A stretch of DNA of 64,000 nucleotides from Lachnospiraceae bacterium (GCA_910574805.1 CAJTCV010000009.1:148179-212178), one strand, 5' to 3'; shown: positions 43,096-52,696, counted from the stretch's first letter. The notes: generated by a model not told the origin, from the sequence alone. Translations and numbers: made by a program.

Positions 43096-43228
43096 AGGAG
43101 AAGGTATTTCTTGTTTCTTATGGGGTGTAGCAAAAACTATATAATGTATTGGGGGTTTTTACGAGTATTATACTACCACATCTTCTCAAAGAAGTGTGCA
43201 CAAACTTCACAAAAATCACCTCTTGTTT

Positions 43229-45043
43229 TTAGCTATTCTGCACAAATAATGCTTCGAACTCTTCCCTGTTGATCTTCTCCTTCTCCAGCAGAAGCGCCGC
43301 ACAGGACTCCAGCACATCTCTGTGCTCGCTGATGATCCGACCCGCCCGTTCGTAGCATTCATCAATGATCCGCTTGATCTCCTGATCGATCTCGCCCGCC
43401 ATATGCTCGCCGTAGCTCCTTGTATGAGCCAGATCCCTGCCGATAAACACCTCTTCGCCGTCGTCTCCGTAGTGAATCAGCCCCATCTTTTCCGACATGC
43501 CGTATTTGGTCACCATGGCTCTGGCAAGAGCCGTCGCCTGCTTGATATCGTTGGAATCGCCCGTGGTCACATCCTCAAAAATCAGTTCCTCTGCCACACG
43601 TCCGCCCAGGCCCACGATGATCTCCTGAAGCAGCTGGCCCTTTGTGCGAAACATCTCATCCCGCTCCGGCAGAGGCATGGTGTAACCTGCCGCGCCCATA
43701 CCTGTAGGGATGATGGACACCGTATAGACCGGACCCACATCCGGAAGCAGATGGAACAGGATCGCATGACCCGCCTCATGATAGGCGGTAACCCTTTTTT
43801 CCTTATCAGAAATCACACGGCTCTTCTTCTCCGCACCAATGCCTACTTTAATAAATGCTTTTCTAATATCCTCCTGCATCATATAGGCACGGTTATCCTT
43901 TGCCGCCAGAATCGCGGACTCATTCAGAAGATTTTCCAGATCCGCCCCGGTGAAGCCGGCCGTGGTCTGAGCAACCTGATGCAGATCCACATCGTCTCCC
44001 AGAGGCTTGTTCTTCGCATGAACCTTCAGGATCTCCTCTCTTCCCTTCACATCCGGTCTTCCCACTCCAATCTTCCGGTCAAAACGTCCCGGACGCATGA
44101 TGGCCGGATCCAGAATGTCTACCCGGTTGGTGGCGGCCATGACGATGATCCCCTCGTTGATGCCGAAGCCGTCCATCTCCACCAGGAGCTGGTTCAGCGT
44201 CTGTTCCCGCTCATCGTGTCCGCCGCCCATACCGGTCCCGCGCCGTCTCGCCACCGCATCGATCTCATCAATAAATACGATACAGGGCGCATTCCTCTTG
44301 GCATTGGCAAACAGATCCCGCACACGGGAGGCGCCCACGCCCACAAACATCTCCACAAAATCCGAACCGGAGATACTGAAGAACGGCACGCCTGCCTCTC
44401 CCGCCACTGCCTTGGCAATCAGCGTCTTGCCTGTACCGGGCGGTCCTACCAGCAGAACCCCCTTGGGAATCCGCGCGCCCACCTTCGTATAGCGCCCGGG
44501 ATTGCGCAGAAAGTCCACGATCTCCTCCAGTTCTCCCTTCTCTTCCTCCAGTCCCGCCACATCCTTAAATCCTGTGGTCTTGTCTCCGGTACCCGTCATC
44601 TGCGCATGACTCTTGCCGAAATCCAGCATCCGGGCATTGCCGCCGCCATTGTTCCTGCCCATGGTCATGACGATGAAAAAGATCATAAGGCCGCACAGGA
44701 TCAGAGACATGCCGTATGTCTCAAAAAATCCGGGCTGTTCGATCTGGAGCACCTCATAGGGGATCCCGGCGCTCTTCAGCACCTGTTCCGCCTCCGTCGT
44801 ATCCAGCACATACGTATGCCCCATGGTTCCGTCCTTCAGATAATATTCCACCGAACCTGTGGGCGTCTCTTTATTGGGCTGTATGTCTGCGCTGACCACC
44901 GTTCCTTCCGCCAGCATCTCTTCCATCTCCTGATACGTATAAGTCGGCCGTTCCTGAAGTCTCCCTTCAAAAAATACCAGCACCAGGCAGATCAGCACCA
45001 GGAACACCACATAGGTACTGATTCCCTTCCATTGTCTGTTCAA
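43229..45043 (-). CDS. ftsH: ATP-dependent zinc metalloprotease FtsH
   Basis: 604 aa, TTG start at 45043 (AGGAGG 10 nt upstream; the nearby ATG is out of frame). Two membrane helices (about 8-25 and 112-128), AAA+ domain with Walker A GPPGTGKT (200-207), Walker [32 protein letters not shown], and the zinc site HEAGH (422-426). Degrades membrane and regulatory proteins as a hexamer. Downstream of hpt in the conserved tilS-hpt-ftsH order. Confidence 0.97.
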   Translation of the reverse strand: MNRQWKGISTYVVFLVLICLVLVFFEGRLQERPTYTYQEMEEMLAEGTVVSADIQPNKETPTGSVEYYLKDGTMGHTYVLDTTEAEQVLKSAGIPYEVLQIEQPGFFETYGMSLILCGLMIFFIVMTMGRNNGGGNARMLDFGKSHAQMTGTGDKTTGFKDVAGLEEEKGELEEIVDFLRNPGRYTKVGARIPKGVLLVGPPGTGKTLIAKAVAGEAGVPFFSISGSDFVEMFVGVGASRVRDLFANAKRNAPCIVFIDEIDAVARRRGTGMGGGHDEREQTLNQLLVEMDGFGINEGIIVMAATNRVDILDPAIMRPGRFDRKIGVGRPDVKGREEILKVHAKNKPLGDDVDLHQVAQTTAGFTGADLENLLNESAILAAKDNRAYMMQEDIRKAFIKVGIGAEKKSRVISDKEKRVTAYHEAGHAILFHLLPDVGPVYTVSIIPTGMGAAGYTMPLPERDEMFRTKGQLLQEIIVGLGGRVAEELIFEDVTTGDSNDIKQATALARAMVTKYGMSEKMGLIHYGDDGEEVFIGRDLAHTRSYGEHMAGEIDQEIKRIIDECYERAGRIISEHRDVLESCAALLLEKEKINREEFEALFVQNS

Positions 45044-45060
45044 AATATCTTATCCTCCTG

Positions 45061-45588
45061 TTACTCAAATTCCACCACACCGATATACGGCAGGTTCCGG
45101 TAGAGCTGATCATAATCCAGCCCATACCCCACTACAAATTTATCTTCGATCTGAAATCCGGTATATTCCACATCCACATCCACCACACGTCTGTCTGGTT
45201 TGTCCAGCAGCGTGCAGATCTTCAGGCTGGCAGGCCCCCTCTGGCCCAGAAGGTTCTTCAGATGACTCAACGTCCTGCCCGAATCAATGATATCCTCGAT
45301 AATGATCACATCCCGGCCCGTGATCGCCATATCCAGGTCCTTGGAAAGCTTCACTACACCGCTGGATTTGGTCGCCGCACCATAGCTGGAACACTGCATA
45401 AAATCCATGACCACCGGTACAGTTATTCTTTTTGCCAGTTCACAGGTAAAATATACACTTCCTTTTAAAATGCAGATCAGATAGACTGTCTTCCCTGCAT
45501 AATCCCGGCTGATCTCTTCTCCCAGCTCTTTGATCCGCGCATTGACTGCCGCTTCTTCGATCATCACATCAACACGATGCTTCTCCAT
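45061..45588 (-). CDS. hpt: Hypoxanthine phosphoribosyltransferase
   Basis: 175 aa from the ATG at 45588 (GGAGG). Purine salvage: hypoxanthine/guanine plus PRPP to IMP/GMP. PRPP loop VIIIEDIIDSGRTL (about 93-106), KGSVYFTCELA, and DFMQCSSYG flexible loop. Overlaps tilS by 20 bp. Confidence 0.96.
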   Translation of the reverse strand: MEKHRVDVMIEEAAVNARIKELGEEISRDYAGKTVYLICILKGSVYFTCELAKRITVPVVMDFMQCSSYGAATKSSGVVKLSKDLDMAITGRDVIIIEDIIDSGRTLSHLKNLLGQRGPASLKICTLLDKPDRRVVDVDVEYTGFQIEDKFVVGYGLDYDQLYRNLPYIGVVEFE

Positions 45589-46957
45589 CCTTCGTTCCTC
45601 CATTCTCTCTCATCTGTACTTTCAGCATCCTCCTTGTCCTGTCTGTCACCTTATAGCGTTCACTGATGCGCATGCCGGCCACCCAGATGACATGGCTCCC
45701 GTCTGCCAGGAGGATGCACTGGTCCCGTTCTTCCCTTGGAACCTTCTGATCAATCAGATAATCCTTCAGCTTCTTGTGGATCCCTCCGGAAAGCTCCAGA
45801 TAATCCCCCGGCCGCCTGGTTCTCAGAACGGCGTTATTCTTGATTTTATCATAATCAAACCACTTCGTATAGCGATTTACAGGAATTTCCCCAATTTTCT
45901 CACAATTTTCCAGAGTCAGGCGGAAACTGGCCCCCATATAATGGTATTCGCCGCCCGGCTCACAATATACCGCTTCCCCGGGTTCTGACGTTTTGTATCC
46001 TCTTTTCAACCGGATCTTCTCATATTCCAGCACTGCAACGCAGCTGTCCGGAAGGGTCACCCTGTTCCCTCGCCTGCCGTCCGCCAGAGCACAGACCTGC
46101 TCTGCATGAACCGCCTCCGGGCTCCCATACAGCCGCTCCAGGCACCGCAGAACGACCTTTTTCTGCATCAGGCCGTGCATCCTGCCGAACACCTCCAGAG
46201 AAAGCTCATACGCTCCGTCCTTCTCCCGCACTCCCTCTTCCATCCATCTGCCAAGCTCATTCTCCAGATAGTCCTCCGCCTCCCAAAGCCGCTCCGCAGT
46301 CCCTGCCATACGGACTGTACTACCCGGCCGGATATCTTCCATGGCCGCCAGTACCTCGTACCGGATCCGGTTCCTCGTATATTCCTTCTCCCTGTTTGTA
46401 GAATCCTCCACCCATGAAAGCCCGCGTTCTGTAAGCCATCCCACGATCTCCTCCCGCGCCGCACACAAAAAAGGACGTATGTAGGGCATCCGCACCGGCT
46501 CCATCCCCCGGAGTCCTCGAACGCCCGTTCCCCTCATCAGATGGAAGAGCATGGTCTCCGCCTGGTCATTCTGATGATGCGCCAGCGCCACCCGGTCGAT
46601 CCTGCCCTCCCGGACCTCCCGCCCAAACGCCGTATATCGTACCTGTCTGCCGGCTTCCTCCAGTCCGATCCCGTCCCGCCCGGCGATCCCGGGCACATCC
46701 GCCTCCACCACTTTCAGCCCGATTCCCCGCTCCGCGCAGAACTTCTCACAGAACTCCTGATCCCTTCCTGCTTCTTCTCCCCTGATTCCATGATTCACAT
46801 GCAGCGCCTGTACCTGGACCCCGTATTCCTTCCCGTACTCCCACAAGAGCTCCAGAAGAGCCGTAGAATCTGCCCCTCCGGAATATCCCACCAGTACCTT
46901 CATCCCCGGCCGCATCATATCCCACCGCTTTATGTACTCATATACCTTCTTCTGCAT
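45569..46957 (-). CDS. tilS: tRNA(Ile)-lysidine synthase
   Basis: 462 aa. N-type PP-loop VGYSGGADS at 23-31, then VNHGIRGEEAGRDQEFC and HHQNDQAETMLFHLMRG. C-terminal TilS domains with RRPGDYLELSGGIHKKLKDYL (about 400). Modifies C34 of tRNA-Ile2 to lysidine so AUA is read as Ile; essential. Confidence 0.95.
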   Translation of the reverse strand: MQKKVYEYIKRWDMMRPGMKVLVGYSGGADSTALLELLWEYGKEYGVQVQALHVNHGIRGEEAGRDQEFCEKFCAERGIGLKVVEADVPGIAGRDGIGLEEAGRQVRYTAFGREVREGRIDRVALAHHQNDQAETMLFHLMRGTGVRGLRGMEPVRMPYIRPFLCAAREEIVGWLTERGLSWVEDSTNREKEYTRNRIRYEVLAAMEDIRPGSTVRMAGTAERLWEAEDYLENELGRWMEEGVREKDGAYELSLEVFGRMHGLMQKKVVLRCLERLYGSPEAVHAEQVCALADGRRGNRVTLPDSCVAVLEYEKIRLKRGYKTSEPGEAVYCEPGGEYHYMGASFRLTLENCEKIGEIPVNRYTKWFDYDKIKNNAVLRTRRPGDYLELSGGIHKKLKDYLIDQKVPREERDQCILLADGSHVIWVAGMRISERYKVTDRTRRMLKVQMRENGGTKDGEASC

Positions 46958-47015
46958 ATCCCATGACTCCTGTTCTCCTGGATCATTATTTTTTACCGCC
47001 CCGCCCGGGCCGTCT

Positions 47016-48425
47016 CTATCGTTTCCATATTCCTGCCACCAGTATCGTCATGTCATCTGCTCCTTCGCCATAGGTCCGCACCTGCTCCATGAGCCGTTCT
47101 GCCATCTCCGCCGGCGTCCCCTGGGGCAGATTCCGGATCAGATGCTTCATGGTCTCTTCCTCCTGTCCCTCCGGCAGCGCACTGATGACTCCGTCTGTCA
47201 TAAGAAACAGAATATTTCCGTCATACATCCGGATCCGATACGGCTCCAGCGGGATCTGGCTCGTCACCCCCGCCGGCAGTCCGCCGCCGCGGATGCATTC
47301 CACCCCATTCTCTTTTTTCAGAAAGCTCACACCGGCGCCGACCTTTACAAAATCGCAGACTCCCGTATACAGATCAATGGAAGCCATATCGATGGTGGAA
47401 AACACCGGCTCCTCCGGCTGCAGTACGATGGACGCATTGATCATGCGGACTGCCGTCTCTTTGCTGAAGCCCGCCTCCACGAACTGCTGCAGAAGGTCCA
47501 GCACCAGTTCACTCTGAGTACATGCCTGGATCCCCGACCCCATACCATCAGACAGCCCCGCATAAAACTGTCCGTCCGGCAGCCAGAACACCGAAAAATT
47601 ATCTCCGGACACCGCCTCCTGCTGCCTGGTCTCCTTCCTGACCCCGTACAGGACATTATATGCCACGCCTTCCACGAACAGGACTGTTACCCGTTCCTGA
47701 CTGACGATCGAACGGCTGTCTCTGGCAGGCATCATCTCGCAGTCCATCAGATCTGACAGCACAGCCGCAATCTTTTTCACAGGCACGCAGATCTTTCTTC
47801 TCGTATTCATGGTCATGTAAATCTGCCTCTTTCTCCCCAGCGGATTGTAGAAGAAGACTTTATGTACCCGCACTCCCATAAGCCGCAGTCGCTTTCCGAT
47901 CTCCTGTTCCAGCTCCGTATCCTCCCGGGTGCTGTAGATGCGCTCCATCGTCCCCACCAGGATCTGGCTCATCTCCCTGAGCTGTCCCGCCGCCGCCATA
48001 CGGCTCTCTGCCAGGCGGTCCAGAAGGATCCGGTCTCCCCGGCTGTTTACTTCCGCCGCCATCTGCGGCACCATACAGAAGCTTCTGGAGAGCTGTGCGA
48101 AGCTCTCCTGATAATCTTCCATCCACTGTCTGATCGGGTGCGCCACCTCCATATCCGTAAGAGCCCTCCGTCCTCCGACGATCCAGTCCCTTACATAACC
48201 TGCCAGAACCACTGCGGAAAAAAATGCCAGTCCCTTCATGGCGCTCACCGCCATCTTCCACTGCGGCTCCCCCAGCATATATTCCACGGTAAGCTCCATG
48301 GCCGCCAGGCAGCTCCCGGCTCCCAGCCCCAGAAGCCACTTGTCTCTTCCGTCCTCTTTCCTGCCAAACAGCATCAGCAGACATCCGCCGAATACCAGTG
48401 ACAGGACATACTTTGTCCATTCCAC
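47016..48425 (-). CDS. spoIIE: SpoIIE-type serine phosphatase (PP2C domain), short form
   Basis: 469 aa; GTG start at 48425, placed 8 nt after AGGAG, preferred to the GTG at 48434. N-terminal part has only about three or four hydrophobic segments, fewer than the ten of B. subtilis SpoIIE (about 830 aa). A middle domain (about 100-260) precedes the PP2C domain with LSDGMGSGIQA (about 310) and FLMTDGVISAL. Dephosphorylates SpoIIAA-P to activate sigma-F. The Spo0A-type promoter upstream supports the assignment. Confidence 0.88.
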   Translation of the reverse strand: MEWTKYVLSLVFGGCLLMLFGRKEDGRDKWLLGLGAGSCLAAMELTVEYMLGEPQWKMAVSAMKGLAFFSAVVLAGYVRDWIVGGRRALTDMEVAHPIRQWMEDYQESFAQLSRSFCMVPQMAAEVNSRGDRILLDRLAESRMAAAGQLREMSQILVGTMERIYSTREDTELEQEIGKRLRLMGVRVHKVFFYNPLGRKRQIYMTMNTRRKICVPVKKIAAVLSDLMDCEMMPARDSRSIVSQERVTVLFVEGVAYNVLYGVRKETRQQEAVSGDNFSVFWLPDGQFYAGLSDGMGSGIQACTQSELVLDLLQQFVEAGFSKETAVRMINASIVLQPEEPVFSTIDMASIDLYTGVCDFVKVGAGVSFLKKENGVECIRGGGLPAGVTSQIPLEPYRIRMYDGNILFLMTDGVISALPEGQEEETMKHLIRNLPQGTPAEMAERLMEQVRTYGEGADDMTILVAGIWKR

Positions 48426-48484
48426 ATGTATCACTCCTTTTAAAATTATAATTCCGCATCGGCATCCGCGGATTTTGTATGGGA

Positions 48485-48518
48485 ATTATAGGGCAGGAGT
48501 CTTTGCAATCTTTGTCAT
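48485..48518 (-). promoter_or_regulatory. Spo0A-dependent type promoter of spoIIE
   Basis: ATGACA (48518-48513), 22-bp spacer, TATAAT (48490-48485). Overlong spacers of 21-22 bp are known for the B. subtilis spoIIE and spoIIG sigma-A promoters that need Spo0A~P. TGACAAA at the -35 is 6/7 of a 0A box. Confidence 0.6.
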
Positions 48519-48529
48519 TTGGAATCGGC

Positions 48530-48549
48530 TCGAAAAAAAAATTTTTCGA
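48530..48549. terminator. T-rich hairpin downstream of divIC
   Basis: TCGAAAAA and TTTTTCGA arms. A second stem GAATAAGG/CCTTATTC is at 48554-48592 over the divIC stop. Confidence 0.5.
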
Positions 48550-48551
48550 CA
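48545..48551 (-). promoter_or_regulatory. Spo0A box (TGTCGAA)
   Basis: Exact consensus on the minus strand, 26 bp upstream of the spoIIE -35. Confidence 0.6.
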
Positions 48552-48590
48552 CAGAATAAGGATGAGCTTCACAGCCCACCCTTACCTTAT

Positions 48591-48902
48591 TCAGTCTTTT
48601 GATTTAAAAATAACCTCATCTTCATAGACAAGTCCCAGCTTCTCTTTTGCCACATCCTCTACGTATTTCTTCGTCTTCGTATAAGCTTCCAGCTCCTCGA
48701 TCTCTTCTGCCCGTCTCTCCTCGGCCTCGATCTGCTCCATCAGGCTGTTTTCTCTCTCCTGGTATGCATAATTCTTCTGTCTTAAACGAATACCGCCGAC
48801 GGAGCTCGCACCAAAAACAGCCAGAACGATCAGAATGATCCCCCAGGCCCCCAGGTGCGACCTTCGCCGGTTTGCTTTTTGCCATTTTGTACGTGCAGAC
48901 AT
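48591..48902 (-). CDS. divIC: Septum formation initiator DivIC/FtsB family
   Basis: 103 aa from the ATG at 48902 (GAGGTGAGG). Basic cytoplasmic N-terminus, one helix (GAWGIILIVLAVFGASSVGGI, about 18-37), then an extracellular coiled coil (NSLMEQIEAEERRAEEIEEL) and the KYVEDVAKEKLGLV motif of the family. Acts in the divisome with FtsL/DivIB. Confidence 0.93.
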   Translation of the reverse strand: MSARTKWQKANRRRSHLGAWGIILIVLAVFGASSVGGIRLRQKNYAYQERENSLMEQIEAEERRAEEIEELEAYTKTKKYVEDVAKEKLGLVYEDEVIFKSKD

Positions 48903-48913
48903 AAACCTCACCT

Positions 48914-49357
48914 CTACGAGAATAAAATAATTATAAACTCTTTCAGCTTTTTTTTCAATTTCTTTTTGTAAAACCTTCCCGCCATCCTCAGGACTTGTAC
49001 CATTTTCTTCCATAGAAAACGAAACGGCTTCAGCAAAATTCCCAGGCACAGGTTCAGGATCCCTGCGATATGCCTGACCATCCAGTTGCTGATGGTCTGA
49101 TGATAAAAGAGCATACCTGCAGCCACTGCAAATAATGCATAACCGCGCACAGCACCGTCATTTTCCCGATACAGAAGCTGAAAGATCAGAAGCGCAGTCC
49201 CTGTCCAGTACAGCACATCCTCCAGCGCCACTGCCAGGACACCATGGGGCACGACTCTCCGAAAGATCCGGAGCAGGTCGTAGAGGCTCAGAATCAGAAC
49301 TCCCCTCAGAACTGCCAGTCCAAAAAACTGAAGTTCTTTTAAAATCCCCGGACTCAT
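48914..49357 (-). CDS. yabQ: Spore cortex biosynthesis protein YabQ
   Basis: 147 aa with about four hydrophobic segments and a very basic C-terminus. The start (LKELQFFGLAVLRGVLILSLYDLLRIFRRV, about 6-35) is the YabQ family pattern. Localises to the forespore membrane in B. subtilis and is needed for cortex. Follows yabP by 4 bp. Confidence 0.88.
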   Translation of the reverse strand: MSPGILKELQFFGLAVLRGVLILSLYDLLRIFRRVVPHGVLAVALEDVLYWTGTALLIFQLLYRENDGAVRGYALFAVAAGMLFYHQTISNWMVRHIAGILNLCLGILLKPFRFLWKKMVQVLRMAGRFYKKKLKKKLKEFIIILFS

Positions 49358-49361
49358 ATGC

Positions 49362-49667
49362 TCACCGGAACAGCCGGTTCAGCAGCGACTCACCGCTTTT
49401 TTTGAAATCCGAGACTTCCGAATACTGGATGCTGTCGATCCTGCCCTCCAGCTCTATCTCTCCCTTCTCCAGTGTCAGCCGGTTCACATGCAGATCCGCC
49501 CCTTTGATCTGCATCATCCCCAGGTCCGTCTCCAGAAGAACTTCCGATATATCAAAAGAGATAACATCCGACACACCGGTGATGCTGCCCGTCCGCCGGT
49601 TTATCATATTGACCTTGTGGGCACCCCTGCCCTGGGGATGCTCCTCGGTGGTTCCCATTTTCACCAT
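49362..49667 (-). CDS. yabP: Sporulation protein YabP
   Basis: 101 aa. NRRTGSITGVSDVISFDISEVLLET (residues about 22-46), then KGADLHVNRLTLEKGEIELEGRIDSIQY, the YabP/YqfC fold. SD is within the hairpin 49675-49713. Confidence 0.92.
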   Translation of the reverse strand: MVKMGTTEEHPQGRGAHKVNMINRRTGSITGVSDVISFDISEVLLETDLGMMQIKGADLHVNRLTLEKGEIELEGRIDSIQYSEVSDFKKSGESLLNRLFR

Positions 49668-49674
49668 AGAAAAA

Positions 49675-49713
49675 GACCTCCTGCAATATTCTCTTACAAT
49701 ATATTAGGAGGTC
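49675..49713 (-). terminator. Hairpin that ends the rqcP transcript and covers the yabP ribosome site
   Basis: Perfect 8-bp arms GACCTCCT/AGGAGGTC with inner AATAT pairing, followed on the minus strand by TTTTTC. The right arm is the yabP AGGAGG. Confidence 0.55.
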
Positions 49714-49730
49714 CCTAAAATTATTCCATT

Positions 49731-49970
49731 TTATAAATATCTGTAAAGCTCCCTGGCTTCTTCCTTCCGAACGGTCTCCTGTACATCCAGCACCTCCGCC
49801 TTCACGGTCCGTGTGCCGAACTGGATCTCGATCACATCCCCTTCCTTCACATTCAGGGACGCTTTTGCCGTCCTTCCGTTCACCAGCACTCTGCCTGCAT
49901 CGCAGGCTTCATTGGCAACCGTACGTCTCTTGATCAGCCGGGAGACTTTCAAAAACCTGTCCAGTCTCAT
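49731..49970 (-). CDS. rqcP: S4-domain RNA-binding protein RqcP (YabO/Hsp15-like)
   Basis: 79 aa, one S4 domain: MRLDRFLKVSRLIKRRTVANEAC (1-23 abbreviated), GRVLVNGRTAKASLNVKEGD. Binds the 50S subunit with RqcH in ribosome quality control. Starts 7 bp after hup; weak ribosome site, so likely coupled. Confidence 0.92.
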   Translation of the reverse strand: MRLDRFLKVSRLIKRRTVANEACDAGRVLVNGRTAKASLNVKEGDVIEIQFGTRTVKAEVLDVQETVRKEEARELYRYL

Positions 49971-49977
49971 CTGTATC

Positions 49978-50250
49978 TCAGTTCAGTGCGTCCTTCAGAA
50001 CCTTGCCGGCTTTGAACTTCGGAGCTCTGGAAGCTGCGATGGGCATGGGCTCGCCGGTATGAGGGTTGCGTCCCTCTCTTGCAGCTCTCTCGACAACTTC
50101 AAAAGTACCGAAACCGACTACCTGAACCTTCTCACCTTTCTTTAATTCTTCTGTAACAACATCAACAAATGCTTTGACTGCTTTCTCCGCATCTTTTCTT
50201 GTAATATCCGCATTGTCTGCAATTGCAGCGACTAATTCCGTCTTGTTCAT
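49978..50250 (-). CDS. hup: HU-family DNA-binding protein
   Basis: 90 aa. MNKTELVAAIADNADITRKDAEKAV start and GFGTFEVVERAAREGRNPHTGEP arm with the intercalating Pro (residue about 63). Nucleoid protein. Own promoter at 50309-50337. Confidence 0.97.
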   Translation of the reverse strand: MNKTELVAAIADNADITRKDAEKAVKAFVDVVTEELKKGEKVQVVGFGTFEVVERAAREGRNPHTGEPMPIAASRAPKFKAGKVLKDALN

Positions 50251-50308
50251 GATTATCTCCTCCTAAACACTTCTATTTTGATGAACAGTTCATACGCATG
50301 TATCATTA

Positions 50309-50337
50309 GTTATAACGTTTTTCCATTTATTTGTCAA
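50309..50337 (-). promoter_or_regulatory. Sigma-A promoter of hup
   Basis: TTGACA (50337-50332), 17-bp spacer, TATAAC (50314-50309). Confidence 0.8.
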
Positions 50338-50346
50338 GCAGAATCC

Positions 50347-50748
50347 TCATATTTCCCCGGCCCGGCGTCGTTTTTTCATCTCTTTTTCTGCTTTTTTTAT
50401 CTCTTCCCAGCGTTTTTTATTCTGTTCCGGAGAACCATATTCTTCATTTCCAAATACGTGGGGATGGCGGCGCACCATCTTCTCTGCCAGCGTGTTCACC
50501 ACATCCTCCATGGCAAACCGTCCTTCCTCCTTCGCGATCTGAGCATGAAGAAGCACCTGCAGAAGCACATCTCCAAGCTCCTCGCAGAGATTCTCGTCGT
50601 CTTTCTGCTCTATGGCGTCGATGACCTCCTGGCATTCATCCCGAAGGCAGGGAATCATGCTCTCATGAGTCTGCGCCCTGTCCCACGGGCAGCCGTGGTC
50701 ACTGCGAAGCTCCGCAATAATGTCCAGAAGCTGAGGGTAGGTATACAT
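50347..50748 (-). CDS. mazG: MazG-family nucleotide pyrophosphohydrolase
   Basis: 133 aa. LRSDHGCPWDRAQTHESMIPCLRDECQEVIDAI (about 14-46) has the metal-binding ExxE of all-alpha NTP pyrophosphohydrolases, followed by LCEELGDVLLQVLLH with the EExxD. A single MazG domain, half the length of E. coli MazG. Cleaves (d)NTPs to NMPs. Confidence 0.92.
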   Translation of the reverse strand: MYTYPQLLDIIAELRSDHGCPWDRAQTHESMIPCLRDECQEVIDAIEQKDDENLCEELGDVLLQVLLHAQIAKEEGRFAMEDVVNTLAEKMVRRHPHVFGNEEYGSPEQNKKRWEEIKKAEKEMKKRRRAGEI

Positions 50749-50837
50749 AAGTGATCACTCCTTTTTGAAAACACAATAACAGGGGCTGTGATCTTTACAG
50801 CGTTCAGCCGGCGCCGGACCGCCCGTCACAGCACAAA

Positions 50838-50900
50838 GATGCACCCTCTGCGCAGGGCCGTACCTCATGTACGCAGTCCCTGTAGAAGGTGCATCCGAAA
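50838..50900 (-). terminator. Long imperfect hairpin downstream of the phosphohexomutase
   Basis: GATGCACC...GGTGCATC outer arms with internal pairing (AGGGACTGCGTAC / GTACGGCCCT), then TTTGTG on the minus strand. Confidence 0.55.
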
Positions 50901-50932
50901 ATATACATGGTCAAAATTTGATGCGCGGTACC

Positions 50933-52666
50933 TTACAGCATCTTGTTGATCATCGCCAGGACTTCTTCTCCCAGAGCCGCGCTCTTCGCGTCAGCATCTT
51001 CCAGAGAGGTTCCCTTGATTCCATAGTAGAACTTCACCTTGGGCTCCGTTCCGGACGGCCTTACGCACAGCCATGCGCCGTCGTTCAGATCATAATAGAG
51101 TACGTTGGATGCCGGAAGTCCGGTGGGCTTCACCTCTCCGGTCGCCATATCCTTGATGGTATCCAGCTTGTAATCTCTCGCGGATACTACCTTATAAGAG
51201 CCGATGGTCTCCGGTGTGTTGTTTCTCAAAGTCTCCAGAATCTCCTGGATCTTCGCAAGGCCCTCGATGCCTTTCAGCTCGATGGATTTGACCGCATCCT
51301 TGTAGTAACCGTACTTCTCATACATGGCGAGCATGGCATCCCACAGCGTCATATTTTTCGTCCTGTAGTAAGCTGCCGCCTCACAGAGCGCAACGGTTGC
51401 AGAAATGGCATCCTTGTCACGGGCATAGGTCCCGATCAGGCAGCCATAGGACTCTTCCAGTCCAAACAGATAGGTTCCGTGTCCGGTATGCTCGTTCTTC
51501 AGGATCTGCTGGCCGATGAACTTGAAGCCGGTGAGCACTTCCACCAGCTCGCAGCCGTAGTTTGCCGCCACTGCATCCACCAGATTGGTGGTAACGATGG
51601 ATTTGACCACCTGTCCGTCTGCCGGGATCCTGCCTGCCGCCTGCTTCTGGCTCAGCACGTAGTCACACAGAAGAGAACCGGACATATTGCCGGTCAGCGG
51701 GATATACTCGCCGGACTTTGTATCTTTTACATAGACTCCAAGCCTGTCCGCATCCGGGTCGGTGGCGAGAACCAGATCCGCATCTACTTCCTTTGCCAGC
51801 TTCAGACCCAGCGCAAATGCCTCTGCCGCCTCCGGATTCGGATAGCTGACAGTCGGGAACTCACCGTCCGGAAGCTCCTGCTCCTTAACCACGTAGACAT
51901 TCTCAAAGCCCAGCTCTTTTAACGCGCGTCTTGCCGGGATGTTGCCGGTGCCGTGAAGCGGCGTGTAGACGATGCGGATATCCTTCTGCATCCTGTCAAT
52001 GGCATCCTGATTCACCACCTGTGCCATGACATGTCCGATGAACTTGTCATCGATAGCCTGTCCGATGATCTCATACTTCCCGGCTGCCTCCGCCTCTGCT
52101 CTGGTCGTCGTCTTCACGGTGGAGAGGTCCGTGATCGCCAGCACTTCCTCCGTCACACCCTTGTCATGGGGCGGGGTAAACTGTGCGCCGTCCTCCCAGT
52201 ATACTTTGTAGCCGTTGTACTCCGGCGGGTTGTGGCTTGCAGTGATGTTGATGCCGGCCACGCAGCCCAGCTCGCGGACCGCGAAGGACAGCTCCGGCGT
52301 CGGGCGCAGAGACTCAAACTTATATGCTTTAATTCCGTTTGCTGCCAGCGTCAGCGCCGCTTCCTCCGCAAATTCCGGAGACATCCGGCGGGAATCATAG
52401 GCAATGGCAACGCCCTTGCCCTGTCCGCCCTGCCTGATAATGTAATTGGCAAGACCCTGAGTCGCGCGGCGCACCACATAGATGTTCATGCGGTTGATAC
52501 CTGCTCCGATGATCCCCCGAAGGCCTGCGGTCCCGAACTCCAGATCCTTATAAAAACGCTCCTTGATCTCGTTGTCGTCGTCTGCGATCGCTCTCAGCTC
52601 CTCTTTTGTCCCATCGTCAAAATAAGGATTGGAAAGCCACTCCTCATAGATTGCTTTGTAGTCCAT
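50933..52666 (-). CDS. Phospho-sugar mutase (alpha-phosphoglucomutase type)
   Basis: 577 aa from the ATG at 52666; a TTG at 52675 would be only 3 nt from GGAGG. Catalytic Ser in NITASHNPPEYNGYK (about 140-154), metal loop ATDPDADRLGVY (about 300), sugar loop GLEESYG, phosphate loop RPSGTEPKVKFYY. Interconverts glucose-1-P and glucose-6-P, feeding glycogen and cell-wall sugars. Confidence 0.95.
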   Translation of the reverse strand: MDYKAIYEEWLSNPYFDDGTKEELRAIADDDNEIKERFYKDLEFGTAGLRGIIGAGINRMNIYVVRRATQGLANYIIRQGGQGKGVAIAYDSRRMSPEFAEEAALTLAANGIKAYKFESLRPTPELSFAVRELGCVAGINITASHNPPEYNGYKVYWEDGAQFTPPHDKGVTEEVLAITDLSTVKTTTRAEAEAAGKYEIIGQAIDDKFIGHVMAQVVNQDAIDRMQKDIRIVYTPLHGTGNIPARRALKELGFENVYVVKEQELPDGEFPTVSYPNPEAAEAFALGLKLAKEVDADLVLATDPDADRLGVYVKDTKSGEYIPLTGNMSGSLLCDYVLSQKQAAGRIPADGQVVKSIVTTNLVDAVAANYGCELVEVLTGFKFIGQQILKNEHTGHGTYLFGLEESYGCLIGTYARDKDAISATVALCEAAAYYRTKNMTLWDAMLAMYEKYGYYKDAVKSIELKGIEGLAKIQEILETLRNNTPETIGSYKVVSARDYKLDTIKDMATGEVKPTGLPASNVLYYDLNDGAWLCVRPSGTEPKVKFYYGIKGTSLEDADAKSAALGEEVLAMINKML

Positions 52667-52696
52667 TTTGTACAATTACCTCCCAAATCTCGTATT

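Noticed and set aside
50301..50312. ATGTATCAT near the hup promoter as a fourth operator
   Set aside because: Only one half-site; no matching second arm, so probably chance.
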